Origin: Annona cherimola
Taxonomy: Eukaryota; Streptophyta; Magnoliopsida; Magnoliales; Annonaceae
Direction: 5' to 3'
DNA length: 64,000 nucleotides
NCBI GenBank assembly: GCA_030490835.1
Contig: CM059971.1
Coordinates: 2,302,545-2,366,544, forward strand
The notes beneath the pieces are model-generated. The model ran no database searches. It was not told the DNA's origin and was given only the letters and a program-made list of their open reading frames with translations. Below, piece after piece: positions 24,252 to 35,500 of the stretch. Both the position numbers and the translations under genes were made by a program. Each line of letters starts with the position of its first letter. Within the stretch, counting starts at the first letter, position 1.

Positions 24252-27200
24252 TTAGATCCTTCGGCCATCAATTTTAATTATGGGGATCTGCAAAATCTTA
24301 GGCCAGTCATCACCTCCTTCCTTCTTGTACTTCTCTGACAATTGTGGACAACCACGGACGTACAATTCTTGGAGAAGTGGAAGGTCTTTCAACCAATAAG
24401 GCAGTGACCTCAATGCTATGCAATCAAAGATATGCAATTCTCTGAGTGCCTTGAGCTGTACCAACCAACAAGGCAATGATTCCAATTCCTTAAGCCCACA
24501 GATTCTAAGCTCCTTTAATGAATTGACTTGTTCTAGTGTATTAGACAAACAAGTCCTTGCTTGAAGAGGACCAATTATGAGTGACTCAAGTCGTCCAAAC
24601 TGACAAGGCAGTGACTTCAATTTCTGACATTGGCTTATAGTCAGCGTCTCCAATGACTCAAGTTGTCTCAATGACTTAGGAATATTAATTAGGGCTTCAA
24701 TATTTTCAATTGTGAGAGCCTTGAGTTTCTTCAGTTGTATCAATGAATGAGGCAGTGATTCTAATTTCGCCAAGCCGATAATTTCAAAATACTCTAATGA
24801 CTCGAGCTGCCCTAATGAATCTGGCAAACAGATCAACTCTTCTGCATCACTGATTTTAAGTGACTTGAGTTTCTTAAGTTGTTCCAACCCTTCAGGCAAT
24901 AATTTCAATTTCTTTAAGGCACTAATATCAAGCTGCTCTAATGACTCAAGTTGTGCTAGTGAATTAGGTAAACAACTCAATGCTTCTGCATTGCTGATTT
25001 CGAGTGACTTGAGTTTCTTGAGTTGTCCCAACCCTTCAGGTAGTGATTTTAGTTTCTTTAAGCCACTAATATCAAGCTGCTCCAATGACTCAAGTTGTGG
25101 TAGTGAATTAGGTAAACAAATCAATGCTTCTGTGTCGTTGATTCTAAGCGACTTCAGTTTTTTGAGTTCCCCTATCCCCTTCGGTAGTGATTTCAATTTC
25201 TTTAAGCCACTGATATTTAGCTTTTCTAACAACTCCAATTGTGCTAGCGAATCAGGAAAACGAGTCAATGCTTCTGCATTTCTAATATGGAGTGACTTTA
25301 ATTTTTTGAGTTGTTGCAACATCTCTGGCAACGACTGTAAATTCTTCAAGTCATAGATATCAAGGTGCTCTAATGACTCCAACTGTCCAAATGAATTTGG
25401 CAGATAAGTCAATAAGTCCAAACCGTAAAGTTTGAGTGATTGAAGTTTCTTGAGTTGTCGTAAACCCTCAGGCAATAACTTTAACTTCTTCAAGTAGAGG
25501 ATATTAAGGCTTTCTAATGACTCCAACTGTCCCAATGAATCCGACAGATAAGGTAATGATTCTAAACTATAAAGGACGAGAGATCGGAGTTTTCTGAGTT
25601 GTCCCAACCCCTCAGGAAGTGACTCAATTTTGTCGCATCTATGAATTCTAAGATCCCTTAGTGATGGAAGCTGTGTCAACCCATTAGGCAAAGACTTCAA
25701 CTCAATGCAATCTTCAATTTTAAGCTGTTGTAGAACCAATAAGAGTTCCCATCCTTCATTTGGGAGAGTTTCATTTCTTATTCTCCTAATGAAAAATTCC
25801 TTCAATTTTGGAAGATGTGGTAGACCAATCGATAGGAATTCACTGCTATCCCTCAAAGTGAATTTTCCAAGATGTGGAAAGGAAGAAGAGCACCTTGTCC
25901 CTTTTAGTCTATGACAACCAGATAACTCTAGATTTGTTAAAGGAGCATTAACAAGATGATGTGGCAGCCCTTCCAATTTGGGACAGTCCTGAAGCCTTAA
26001 GTCAGAAAGATGTGGCATAATGTTTACATCTTCGTCAAATTCCAATATCAACTCCCACTCCTCCAATTCAGGCATGCATATAAATTGTAGTTGTTCAAGC
26101 TTTGGAAAAGCCATTTTTATTCCTCTTGCAACAACATCATTACTGCTATTCCCATAGTACCACTCACGACCCACCTTTTTAACGTCAACATTCTGCATCT
26201 TAAGATATTTGAGTGCAGGTAACTTCCCTAGACCAGCCAAATTATTCTGTTCACACCAGATAACAACACCTTGTATTTCCAACTTGGTTAACTTCGTGAA
26301 AGATGAATTCTCCAACCAACTTGGCAACTTTGAATTGCGCCTATTGCAAACCAGTTGGAGCTCATTGAGATTCTCATGAGGACGCAAGCCTTCAAGCACA
26401 TTATCTGCAACATATCTTGCTGATGTACCAACCTCTTCATCTCTGTCTGATGACATTTTCAGAACCAATTTATGAAGGTTTTGCTTCTTCCATAATTCTG
26501 CTTTCATGGCTTCATGTCTGCTCGGCACCCTCTCCAAGTGTTCTATTGTTAGATTTCCTTGGAGATCATTGAGCTGTTGCAATTCATTAATCTTGCATCC
26601 TCCTTCACCATCCACAATAAATTTGCATAGGCTTTTGAGAGAAATCATTCTGCCCATCTCTTTAGGCAAATGCTCAAGGCAATCGGTGTTCTCAATTTCA
26701 AGATGCCTCAATCCAACCATTCCACCCATCCCTGTTGGTAATTTTTTCAGTTCAGAACAACGATTGAGTTTCAATGTGTGCAACTTGTGGAGACGTGTCA
26801 GTGAATCCGGCAACTCCACTATGTTCGAATTACTTAAGTCAAGATATGTCAAGTACTTCAAGTTTCCAATAGCATTTGGCAGCTCGAACAACTTTGAATT
26901 ATGTAAGTTCAGATATTTCAAGTACTTCATTTTCCCAATGACATTCGGCAACTCCACTATCCAAGACTCAGACAAGTCCAGATATCTTAAATGCTTTAGG
27001 TTCCCAATAGTTCTCGGCAATGTCTTAATTTCTGCAGACCTGAAATCTAATGCCCTGAGTAACCTTGCATGGAGAAATATATTATCAAGGCCAGTATCAA
27101 TTCTATCATAACCACTTAGAAATAGTGTTCGCAATGTTTTTGCTCCACATAAAGAAATGAGATTGATGTTGAGATTATTTTCACTCAAAACGAATGATGC

Positions 27201-28763
27201 ATGACGGACATTAGTAGGACATTGGTTTGGCTTCTCACCCACATAAACATAAGTTTCATCCTTTGTGATATGCTCAGCTAAATCATGAAGAAGGTCATGA
27301 ATTTTGCATCTACTTCTATCATCACTGGCTTCTTGAAACATCGACCGTTCCAGTAAATGATCAAAATATTCTGCAGCAATGTTTTCTACCTCCCTATTTC
27401 CCTGTGCATGAATAAAACCCTGTGCAACCCATAATTTAACCAACTGATCCTTCTCCATCACTGTATCTTTCGGAAATATGGAACAATATACAAAACATGG
27501 TTTTAGATGTGGTGGAAGATTATAATAGCTGAGCCACAGTGCTGGTAAAAAAAAATTTTTGGCTTCCGGCAAGGACCACATTTTACTCTCTGAAATTTTT
27601 TGCCAGTCTTCCACTGATGTCTTGCCATTCATGGCACTTCCCATGACCTTAATTGAAAGGGGCACTCCGTTGAACTTACTCACTATTTGTCTTCCCACAG
27701 CTTGGAAATTAAAACGGTCTTTATCATTTCTCCCAGCGAAAGCTCTGCTACTAAACAATCTCCAAGAATCATCTTCTGATAAGCCTTGCAACTCACTGAT
27801 GTGGACGGCATTCATGATGTTTGTTACCTTTAGACTTCGAGCTGTAACTAAGATTCTACTTCCAGCAGCCCCACTTTTGAAAGAAGCCCGCAGTGTATTC
27901 CACTTTTCTTCATCCTCATTCCAGACATCATCAAGAACAACCAAAAAGCGTTTCCCATCCAGCTTCTCACAAAGTTGTTTTTGCAATGGGCTGAGCTCAT
28001 CAGTGGTAGTATTTTCCTTTAGACCATGCAAAATTGCTTTGATGACCTTGGCCACATTGAAAACTTCAGTCACACAAGCCCATGAAAACAGATCAAAATG
28101 TTTGCACAAGCTACTGTCATTGTAGATTTCCCGAGCAAGTGTGGTTTTGCCGAGCCCTGCAATTCCAACAATAGCAATCACCTGAACCTGCCCATTCTCA
28201 CTGCTACTCCCGCATTCCAGCCTGTTTATGATTTCAGCCTTATCCTGGTCTCTGCCAATCATCACTTCTTCAATAAGTGAACCCGTGTAAGGCCTTTTGC
28301 TTATAAGTTGCCCCTGCCCATCACCTGAACTACTGCTGAAACTGTACCTGTTTTTCTCACCATGAATATGATCCAGTCTCTTCCTAATTTCTGTTATGCG
28401 ATGTGCGATCGTATAACGGGACGCTACATGATCCAAAGTTGTGAAAGGTGAAAGCAAGCAAGCACTTACCTTGTTTCTGCCATGCTCTGCTTCTTCTTCT
28501 GCTCGTTCTTCAAGGCCAGATATCACCCAATCGTCCAGCAAGTCGTCGATGTCGTATGCGACGCCTTGTAGCCTCGACAGCCACAGTTTCACGCTTTCAT
28601 CTTCAGCTTGCCTCCTCTCAGCATCAGCAAGAAGGGCTTGGATGGATTGGAAGGTGTCTCTGAGCTTTTCCAGCTCACGCTTCGCGCCTGAGAACAGTGA
28701 GAGTTCCCTTCCGAGGACTTGGGTGAGCTTCTCCACAGCAATTGACAGTAAAGCATCAGCCAT
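24252..28763 (-). CDS. CC-NBS-LRR (CNL) disease-resistance protein, intact, 1503 aa
   Basis: Intracellular immune receptor of the Rx/RGA type. The start is set at MADALLS (28763), where CNL proteins begin; the open frame extends 58 codons further upstream without family similarity. Rx_N coiled coil at about 1-130 with an EDVID-like VAYDIDDLLDDW (68-79). NB-ARC: P-loop GIAGLGKTT (about 200-208), kinase-2 LVVLDDVW (274-281), RNBS-B SRILVTAR, GVPLSIK in place of GLPLAxK, RNBS-D CFVYCSIFPKD (423-433), and IHD in place of MHD (488-490). LRRs run from about 560 to the end. Residues about 1040-1375 are an array of 48-residue double-LRR modules. Longer than most CNLs (900-1400 aa). No intron or frameshift. 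The ligand or effector is unknown. It is the only intact member of a tandem array with two LRR remnants to the left and a CC fragment to the right. Confidence 0.95.
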   Translation of the reverse strand: MADALLSIAVEKLTQVLGRELSLFSGAKRELEKLRDTFQSIQALLADAERRQAEDESVKLWLSRLQGVAYDIDDLLDDWVISGLEERAEEEAEHGRNKVSACLLSPFTTLDHVASRYTIAHRITEIRKRLDHIHGEKNRYSFSSSSGDGQGQLISKRPYTGSLIEEVMIGRDQDKAEIINRLECGSSSENGQVQVIAIVGIAGLGKTTLAREIYNDSSLCKHFDLFSWACVTEVFNVAKVIKAILHGLKENTTTDELSPLQKQLCEKLDGKRFLVVLDDVWNEDEEKWNTLRASFKSGAAGSRILVTARSLKVTNIMNAVHISELQGLSEDDSWRLFSSRAFAGRNDKDRFNFQAVGRQIVSKFNGVPLSIKVMGSAMNGKTSVEDWQKISESKMWSLPEAKNFFLPALWLSYYNLPPHLKPCFVYCSIFPKDTVMEKDQLVKLWVAQGFIHAQGNREVENIAAEYFDHLLERSMFQEASDDRSRCKIHDLLHDLAEHITKDETYVYVGEKPNQCPTNVRHASFVLSENNLNINLISLCGAKTLRTLFLSGYDRIDTGLDNIFLHARLLRALDFRSAEIKTLPRTIGNLKHLRYLDLSESWIVELPNVIGKMKYLKYLNLHNSKLFELPNAIGNLKYLTYLDLSNSNIVELPDSLTRLHKLHTLKLNRCSELKKLPTGMGGMVGLRHLEIENTDCLEHLPKEMGRMISLKSLCKFIVDGEGGCKINELQQLNDLQGNLTIEHLERVPSRHEAMKAELWKKQNLHKLVLKMSSDRDEEVGTSARYVADNVLEGLRPHENLNELQLVCNRRNSKLPSWLENSSFTKLTKLEIQGVVIWCEQNNLAGLGKLPALKYLKMQNVDVKKVGREWYYGNSSNDVVARGIKMAFPKLEQLQFICMPELEEWELILEFDEDVNIMPHLSDLRLQDCPKLEGLPHHLVNAPLTNLELSGCHRLKGTRCSSSFPHLGKFTLRDSSEFLSIGLPHLPKLKEFFIRRIRNETLPNEGWELLLVLQQLKIEDCIELKSLPNGLTQLPSLRDLRIHRCDKIESLPEGLGQLRKLRSLVLYSLESLPYLSDSLGQLESLESLNILYLKKLKLLPEGLRQLKKLQSLKLYGLDLLTYLPNSFGQLESLEHLDIYDLKNLQSLPEMLQQLKKLKSLHIRNAEALTRFPDSLAQLELLEKLNISGLKKLKSLPKGIGELKKLKSLRINDTEALICLPNSLPQLESLEQLDISGLKKLKSLPEGLGQLKKLKSLEISNAEALSCLPNSLAQLESLEQLDISALKKLKLLPEGLEQLKKLKSLKISDAEELICLPDSLGQLESLEYFEIIGLAKLESLPHSLIQLKKLKALTIENIEALINIPKSLRQLESLETLTISQCQKLKSLPCQFGRLESLIIGPLQARTCLSNTLEQVNSLKELRICGLKELESLPCWLVQLKALRELHIFDCIALRSLPYWLKDLPLLQELYVRGCPQLSEKYKKEGGDDWPKILQIPIIKIDGRRI
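24640..25645 (-). repeat. 144-nt tandem modules encoding paired LRRs in the CNL
   Basis: The string TCTGCA/TCTGTG recurs at 24841, 24985, 25129 and 25273, exactly 144 bases apart. Each unit encodes 48 residues, two 24-residue LRRs of the form LPNSLxQLESLExLDISGLKKLKS then LPEGLGQLKKLKSL. About seven units can be followed, with outer ones more diverged. Recent unequal exchange within the gene explains the regularity. Confidence 0.9.
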
Positions 28764-28934
28764 CGTTGCAAGTTGTGTTGATCTAGCAAGGGAGAAGAAA
28801 AAGTTCCTTATCCTTTTTCTTCTCTTCTTTGAGCTGCGTGAGACAGACCTGCCGCCCATAGCTTTATTTAGTAGAGCGATGAGTAGATTCCAACGCAGAT
28901 TTCCTGTAATAGATAGAGTTTTTTCAAATATATC

Positions 28935-29150
28935 CATTACATTTCACGTAATTTAAAATATACCTACTGCATTTTGAAAATCCAAGAAATACCATCTACG
29001 TTTGCATGTAATGTCAGATATACCAACTGCATCACTGCATGTAATGTCAGATATACAACTCAGAAAATGTGTGAAATACAACATACGGAGGCAATTTTTT
29101 TTTTCCGACTGGCGAAGGCAGACATTTTTTGGATTTAATAGCACTGAAGG
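28935..29150. other. Insert between the CNL and its CC fragment
   Basis: AT-rich sequence in which TGCATGTAATGTCAGATATA occurs twice (about 29004 and 29037). No gene or recognisable element. It separates two copies of the CNL 5' region. Confidence 0.4.
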
Positions 29151-29155
29151 AAAAA

Positions 29156-29516
29156 TTAAATATAAATTAAATAAGGCTGTAAAATTACCCAATCTACAAG
29201 GCCAGATATCACCCTGTCGTCGTCGTCGTCATCATTCTCTGCTTCTGCTTCTGCTTCTGCTTCTGCGTGGCCATACATCACCCAATAGCCCAGCAAGTCA
29301 ATGATGTCGTATGCGACGCCTCGTAGCCTCGACAGCCACAGTTTCACGCTTTCATCTTCAGCTTGCCTCCTCTCAGCATCAGCAAGAAGGGCTTGGATGG
29401 ATTGGAAGGTGTCTCTGAGCTTTCCCAGTTCATTCCTGGCGCCTGCGAACGGTGAGAGTTGCCGTTCTACTACTTGGGTGAGCTTCTCCACAGCAATTGA
29501 CAGTAAGCATCAGCCA
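29156..29516 (-). pseudogene. CC-domain fragment of a second CNL
   Basis: Minus strand, ATG at 29516. It matches the first 75 or so codons of the CNL closely (the RDTFQSIQALLADAERRQAE segment is identical). A one-base deletion after codon 4 (the A run near 29504) throws the start out of frame. After the EDVID region the sequence turns into a GCTTCT/GTC repeat encoding Ala-Glu and Asp runs, then ends. NB-ARC and LRRs are absent. The upstream 160 bp also match the CNL upstream region, so this is a truncated tandem duplicate. Translation from an internal in-frame codon would give about 110 residues. Confidence 0.85.
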
Positions 29517-30000
29517 TTGCAGCAAGTTGTGAGGATCTAGCAAGGGAAAAGACGTCGTCTCTTGATCCTCCTCTTTTTCGAGCTGCGTGCGACAGACCTG
29601 CCTGCGTAGCTTTATTCAACAGAGCGATGCGTAGATTCCAACGCAGACTTCGATTGTTAAATAGTAAAGGGGGAGAAGTCAGTAAAGCTATCAGCAGCCG
29701 CGGATTATTTTATTATTTTCAGGCTATGCTCGGTGATCTTCTTCGAGGTGGGCGGGAGGTAGAAAGCATAATATTTTGAAAATGATATGATTAATAAAAA
29801 TAATAAAATTAAAATTGAAATAATTGGATTTGATGGAGACAATTGATAAGAAAAATAATTTCAATATAAGGATAAACGTAAAAAATATAATTATTAATTA
29901 GGAGAGTTATCTGCTTGAGAAACTGTACCCCCTGCGATATCCCATCCAACCCGGCTCCATGTTGTTTCCAAACATGGCCGTGCTTGCTTGCTTGCTGGGA
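29517..30000. other. 5' flank of the CC fragment
   Basis: 29517-29680 matches the CNL upstream region 28764-28925. The remainder is AT-rich with no gene seen. Confidence 0.6.
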
Positions 30001-30800
30001 TATCTCGTTAAAAAAAATTAACTAAAATTTTCAATCTAAAATTTCTTAATACCTATAACTATTGTATTTTTCAATTATCTTTTTACATTTTTTATATAAT
30101 TATCATATTTTTCAATCTTTTTATACAATTATTCATACAATTAACTTATCTATTTTAGCTTTAGAGTGCGTTTGAAAAGTGATAAAATTTTTAATTTAAA
30201 GTTTTTAAGTGTATTTGAGAATGAATAAAAATTTTGATAAAAAATTGTGGAGAGTAAAACTTGTCAAATTATATAATATAATAGGAATAATGATGAGGAG
30301 TAAAGAGGATAAAATTAAAATAGACAAGTTAGTTGTATAAAAATGATTAAAAAGTAGGATAGTTATCTAAAAAAATGTGAAAAATTATTAAAAAATATAG
30401 TAGTTGTGGAGAGTACAAAGTTTTAAATTGAAAAATTTTAACTTTATACCTATTACAAAACACACGGTGTAAAGGTTTTTGAATTTGAAGAGAATTATAT
30501 AATACGGCAAGGGTAATGATAAGGAGTGAAGAGGACGAAATTAAAATACATAAGTTAGTTGAATGGATAGTTGTGTAAAAATGATTAGAAAGTAGAATAG
30601 TTATACATAAAAATATAAATAAAATAAATAAAAAATAATGTAGCTATAGAAAGTGAAAAGTTTTAGCTTGACACTTTTTTATTACCAAATACAATCTTAT
30701 TCTCTTTATTCTTTATCATTATTTTTATCATATTATATTATTTTCTACCCATTCAAAAGCTTTTACCCAAAAACTTTTTATTGAAGATTTTATTACTTTC
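30001..30800. mobile_element. Cluster of diverged Tourist-like MITEs
   Basis: At least three partial copies of the GGGTGTGTTTGG family lie here in both orientations. They are recognisable by AGAGTAAAACTTGTCAAATT, AATGATGAGGAGTAAAGAG and AGTTAGTTGTATAAAAATGA and their complements. Nesting has blurred the ends, so separate boundaries and target duplications cannot be given. Confidence 0.6.
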
Positions 30801-30974
30801 CAAACACATTATTTGTTATTTTAATTCTCATTTTTTTAAGGCATGATAATATTAATGCCCTTCTTGATATCGGCGGAGCAGAAAAGATGACCCGAATAGT
30901 TTGTAATCAAATTTGCAAGATAATGCTCTTCAATGGTTGCAATCCTCTTAATTTGTAAAATTAAAAAATGCTAG

Positions 30975-31325
30975 AATAATGTTTCAATGTATCCGGATAC
31001 ATTGAATTTCAATATAGTCAAATGAGAATTTCACTTTTAATTTTTTAAAATTTTTTATAAAACTGTTAATCTATATATATTTAATCTATAAATTAAGTCT
31101 TACCATTTTTGAAAATGTATATATATATATATTAAAAATAGAGTTGTAATTATTTTAAATGAGTAAAATACCTCTATTTTTAAATAAAACATATATCTTC
31201 AAGAATAGTAAAATTTAATATATAAGTTAAATGCACTTAAATTAACAATTTTACAAAAAATTTAAAGATAAGTTTTGCATGCAGGCACATTGAAATTTCA
31301 AATGCATCCAAACACATTGAAATAT
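30975..31325. mobile_element. AT-rich foldback MITE
   Basis: Palindromic arms with ends TTTCAATGTATCCGGATACA on the left and TTTCAATGTGTTTGGATGCA read inward from the right. The inner arms share the TTAATCTATATATATTTAA / TTAAATGCACTTAAATTAA motif with the other foldback elements here. No clear target duplication seen. Confidence 0.65.
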
Positions 31326-31454
31326 GACTCTTTATGTTACCATACTTGTTCATTGTTGGACAAGGAAAATGCAGTCAGTCACCTGTCAATTAATACCAAT
31401 TAAAATTGACTCAAAAAATTCTCACAGCTGTTTGACAAAAAAATTTTAAGAAGT

Positions 31455-31750
31455 GGAAAGAAATCCTTTGGCCGGCTGATCGCTAATGCAAGTATCACAG
31501 AAAAAATATATGTTTTTTTTCTGAATTTATGGGAAAGTCATCTACATTTTCTCCAGTGTGCTCAAATTAACTTGAATAATTAACTAACTTAGTCATCCAT
31601 TTTTCTAAAATTGTTTTGTCGTTAATTAAAATTAACTCTTGCTTAGGTATCCTTAAAATGTCCTTTCGTATTTCCGTTAACCTTCTCTAGGTGTTCGCTT
31701 ACATAATTACATTGCAAAAGGAAGCTGCAGGAACACAATAGAATCTTCTT
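31455..31750. other. Left end of duplicated block D
   Basis: 31455-31610 matches 41955-42090. 31721-31750 matches the 5' edge of CPSF73 exon 3 and its intron (about 45773-45805). The sequence between those points in the right-hand block, including the whole 3' half of CPSF73, is missing here. Confidence 0.7.
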
Positions 31751-32025
31751 AGGGTATATTTGGCAATGATTAAAAATGTCAAGTTTAAACTTTTCAATCT
31801 AAAACTTTTCACTCTCCACAACTATTATATTTTTAATTATTTTTTCACATTTTCCTACACAATTGCCCTACTTTTCAATTATTTCAATACAAATACTCAC
31901 ACAACTAACTTATCTATTCTAACTTTATCATCTTCACTATCATCATTACCCCTATCATATCACATCATTTGACAATTTTTACCTTTCAAAACTTTTTATC
32001 AAAAGTTTTACCCATTCCCAAACAT
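31751..32025. mobile_element. Tourist-like MITE in block D
   Basis: It starts near GGGTATATTTGGCAATG and ends near CCCATTCCCAAACATG, with the family interior in reverse orientation. It is absent at the matching place in the intact gene's intron (about 45805-45845). Ends are diverged. Confidence 0.6.
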
Positions 32026-32563
32026 GAACATGTGGAATAAATGAAGCAGAAGGGATCAATGCTTTGAAAATACGAATAGAATTTCTTTCTTTCACTCATC
32101 AAAGCTGTTTCCCATCTGAATAGGGTCAGCTACGCGGGTTCTATTGCAAGTTTACAACATCCCAGTCCATTTTGAATTATTTCCTCAATAAGCTCAACAA
32201 TTTTTCATCATCTAACCATGCTCTAAAATTCCTCGAGTTATCTTATAGCCTACAATTATGATAAATTCATTCATTAAAGATGCAGTTTCTAGTCTCACTT
32301 CATAAGGTCGAACTACTTACAATTGTGTTCTCTTCTTCTTTTCAATACTCGTTGATTCAATATTCAGGTAACTGAAATAACTTCATTTCTAAGTTCACAC
32401 TCATCCATCAAAACATGATCATTTATGGACATATTTATTTCTTGCTTACTCTGAATGGGTTAATAAGTTAAGATGTCCAAAAAGAAGAAGCTTGACAAGT
32501 TGAACATGCAGTTAATGAGGAACTGAAAGGGAAACAAATAAAGAAGAATGAAATTATACATAC

Positions 32564-35500
32564 TGTGTAACAAGAAGCACGTCAATGGTGGAGGGATCAA
32601 TCTCATCAAAGTAAGGAAGAGCAGCCATTCCTGAGTAGGCCGGATGTATTCCACAGTCAAACTATTCATCATCATCATCATCATAAGCCATTTCCCACCT
32701 ATGTGGGGTCGGCTGCATGGATTCTGTTACGCCATTCTTGGCGATTTAAGACTAAATTTTCAGTAATTTGTAATTTTTTTAAATCTTGTTTAATTACTTC
32801 CATCCATGTTTTTTTTGGTCTTCCTCTCATTCTCCTACCACCTTCTACTTGGATAAACTCTGTTTTCCTAACCGGTGCGACTTCAGGCCTCCTTTTTACA
32901 TGACCAAACCATCTTAATCTATTTTCTCTCATTTTATCATAAATTTGTCTCACTTTTAAGTTTTCTCGAATTATTTCATTCCTAATTTTATCTTTTCTTG
33001 TTTTACCACTCATCCACCTTAACATTCTCATTTCTGCTACGCTCATTTTTTGTATATGTTGCTCTTTAACTGCCCAACATTCTGCCCCATAAAGCATAGC
33101 AGGTCTAATCGCAGTCTTATAAAATTTTTCTTTTAATTTGACTGGGACTCGACGGTCACATAAAATTCCTGACGCACTTCTCCATTTCTTCCATCCTGCT
33201 TGAATTCTATGTATTATATCTTTCTCGATTTCCCCGTTCTCTTGAACTATTGATCCTAAGTACCGAAAGTGATTAGTTCTTGTTACTGCTTGATCTAAAA
33301 TCTTAATTGGTTCCTCATCCAGGTTCTCACTATTATTAAAATTGCATTTCATATATTCAGTTTTTGTGCGACTAATTCTAAAACCATTAGATTCTAAAGC
33401 ATCTACCCACCTATTCAATTTTAAATTTAGTCCTTCTTTAGTTTCATCTATTAGAACAATGTCATCTGCAAATAACATACACCAAGGTACTTCTTCTTGG
33501 AGATGTCTAGTAATTTCATCTATTACTAAGGTAAAAAGGTAAGGACTCAAGGTTGAGCCTTGATGTAAACCTATTTTAACTGGGAAGACATTAGTATCTC
33601 CACTAATGGTTCTCACATTTGTAACAGCCCCCTCATACATATCTTTAATAATATCAATGTATCTGTCATTAATTCCTTTTTTTCTCATCACTTGCCATAT
33701 TAACTTCCTTGGTACTCGATCATAAGCTTTTTCTAAATCAATAAAAATCATGTATAAGTTCTTTTTCTTCTCCCTATACTTTTCAAATAGTTGTCTAAGT
33801 AAGAAAATAGCTTCAATAGTTGATCTTCCTGGCATAAAACCAAATTGATTTTCAGATATATTAGTTTCCCGTCTTAGTCTATGTTCAATTACTCTTTCCC
33901 ATAATTTCATAATATGACTCATTAATTTTATTCCACGATAATTTGCACAATTTTGAATATCTCCCTTATTTTTATAAATTGGAACTATAATGTTTTTCCT
34001 CCATTCACTTGGCATTAACTTCGTTTTTATAATCTTATTAAAAAATTTTGTTAACCATGTTGCACCTACATCTCCCATGCACTTCCATGCCTCAATTGGT
34101 ATATTATCTGGGCCTAAAGTTTTTCCTATTTTCATTTTCCTTAAAGCTTCCTTTACTTCAGATATTCGAATTTTTGTGAAATAACTGATATTCCTATTTT
34201 CTTCCCTATTTAGACTAACATCTAATGTTAATTGTTCGTGTGGGGTATCATTTAGTAAACTATAAAAATAAGTTTTCCATCTTTCCTTAATATTATCATC
34301 TTTGACGAGAACTCTTTGGTCCTCACTTTTAATACATCTAATATGTGTTAAATCTTTGCCCTTATTTTCTCTTAATTTAGCCAACTTAAAAATATCATTT
34401 TCACCTTGTCTAGTTCCTAATCTGTTATATAGGTTCTCATAAGCTTTGTATTTAGCATCACTAATAATCTTTTTAGTAGCTTTTTTTGATAGTTTGTATT
34501 GTTGTAAGTTTGTATCATTTTTATTTCCCTGCCATGTTTTAAACTTTTCTTGTTTATCATTTATAGCTTTTTGAACATCTTCATTCCACCACCAAGTTTC
34601 TCTATGTGAGAATCTACGATTTTTATATACACCTACAATACTTTGTCCTACTTCTTTTATGTTAGTTGCCATTTTATCCCACATCGATTCTACTCCATCT
34701 TCTTGTGTGTCCCATTTTACTTCTTCTATCATTCTTTTTCTAAAAAGTTCTATGTTGTTTCCTTTTAAATTCCACCATTTAATTTTTGGAATTACATTGC
34801 CTTTAGTTTTTGTTGACTCTTTTTGTGTATATATATCCATCACTAATAATCTATGTTGCATAGCTAAGCTCTCACCTGGGATAACTTTACAATTTATACA
34901 AAGGGATCTATCCAATTTTCTTATAAGAAAGAAATCTATTTGGCTAGAATTGGTCCCACTCTTAAAAGTTATTAAGTGTTCATCTCGTTTTTGAAATAAG
35001 GTATTTGCTATAACCAAATCATATGCTATAGCAAAGTCCAAAATGGCATTCCCCATTTCGTTCCTTATTCCAAAGCCGAAGCCTACATGACTTCTCTCAT
35101 ATCCTACCTTCTCTTTTCCTACATGTCCATTTAAATCTCCACCTATCACAACTTTTTCTTGGTTAGATGTTCTTTGCATAATACTATCTAAGTCATCCCA
35201 AAATTGTTTCTTGATTCTATCATCTAATCCTACTTGTGGTGCATAAGCACTAATCACATTTAAAACCTCTGCACCTAATACAAGTTTTATTTGAATAATT
35301 CTATCATTTACTCTATTGACATCTACAACTTTATTTATGAAATTGTTATCTACTATTATCCCTACACCATTTCTATTATCATCCTTTCCTATATACCATA
35401 AAACGTGTAATAAGAAGACTAACAATTAACAAATGCTTACCCAAAAACTTAAAATAGAGAAAAAAAATGAAAAAATTTCTGCCATAACCTTTAAAAAAAA

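Noticed and set aside
28764..28937. 58-codon in-frame extension upstream of the CNL start
   Set aside because: No family similarity, basic and hydrophobic mix, and CNL proteins begin MADALLS-like. The paralogous CC fragment conserves this ATG.
24865..28956. Plus-strand open frames opposite the CNL (24865-25356, 26506-27111, 27559-28125, 28441-28956)
   Set aside because: They are antisense shadows of the CNL coding frame, with no family similarity and Ser/Leu-rich composition that follows from the LRR codons.
35400..35425. Start of the LINE frame in flanking DNA
   Set aside because: The frame opens at a TTG in duplicated flanking sequence; the LINE itself is 5'-truncated in the endonuclease domain.
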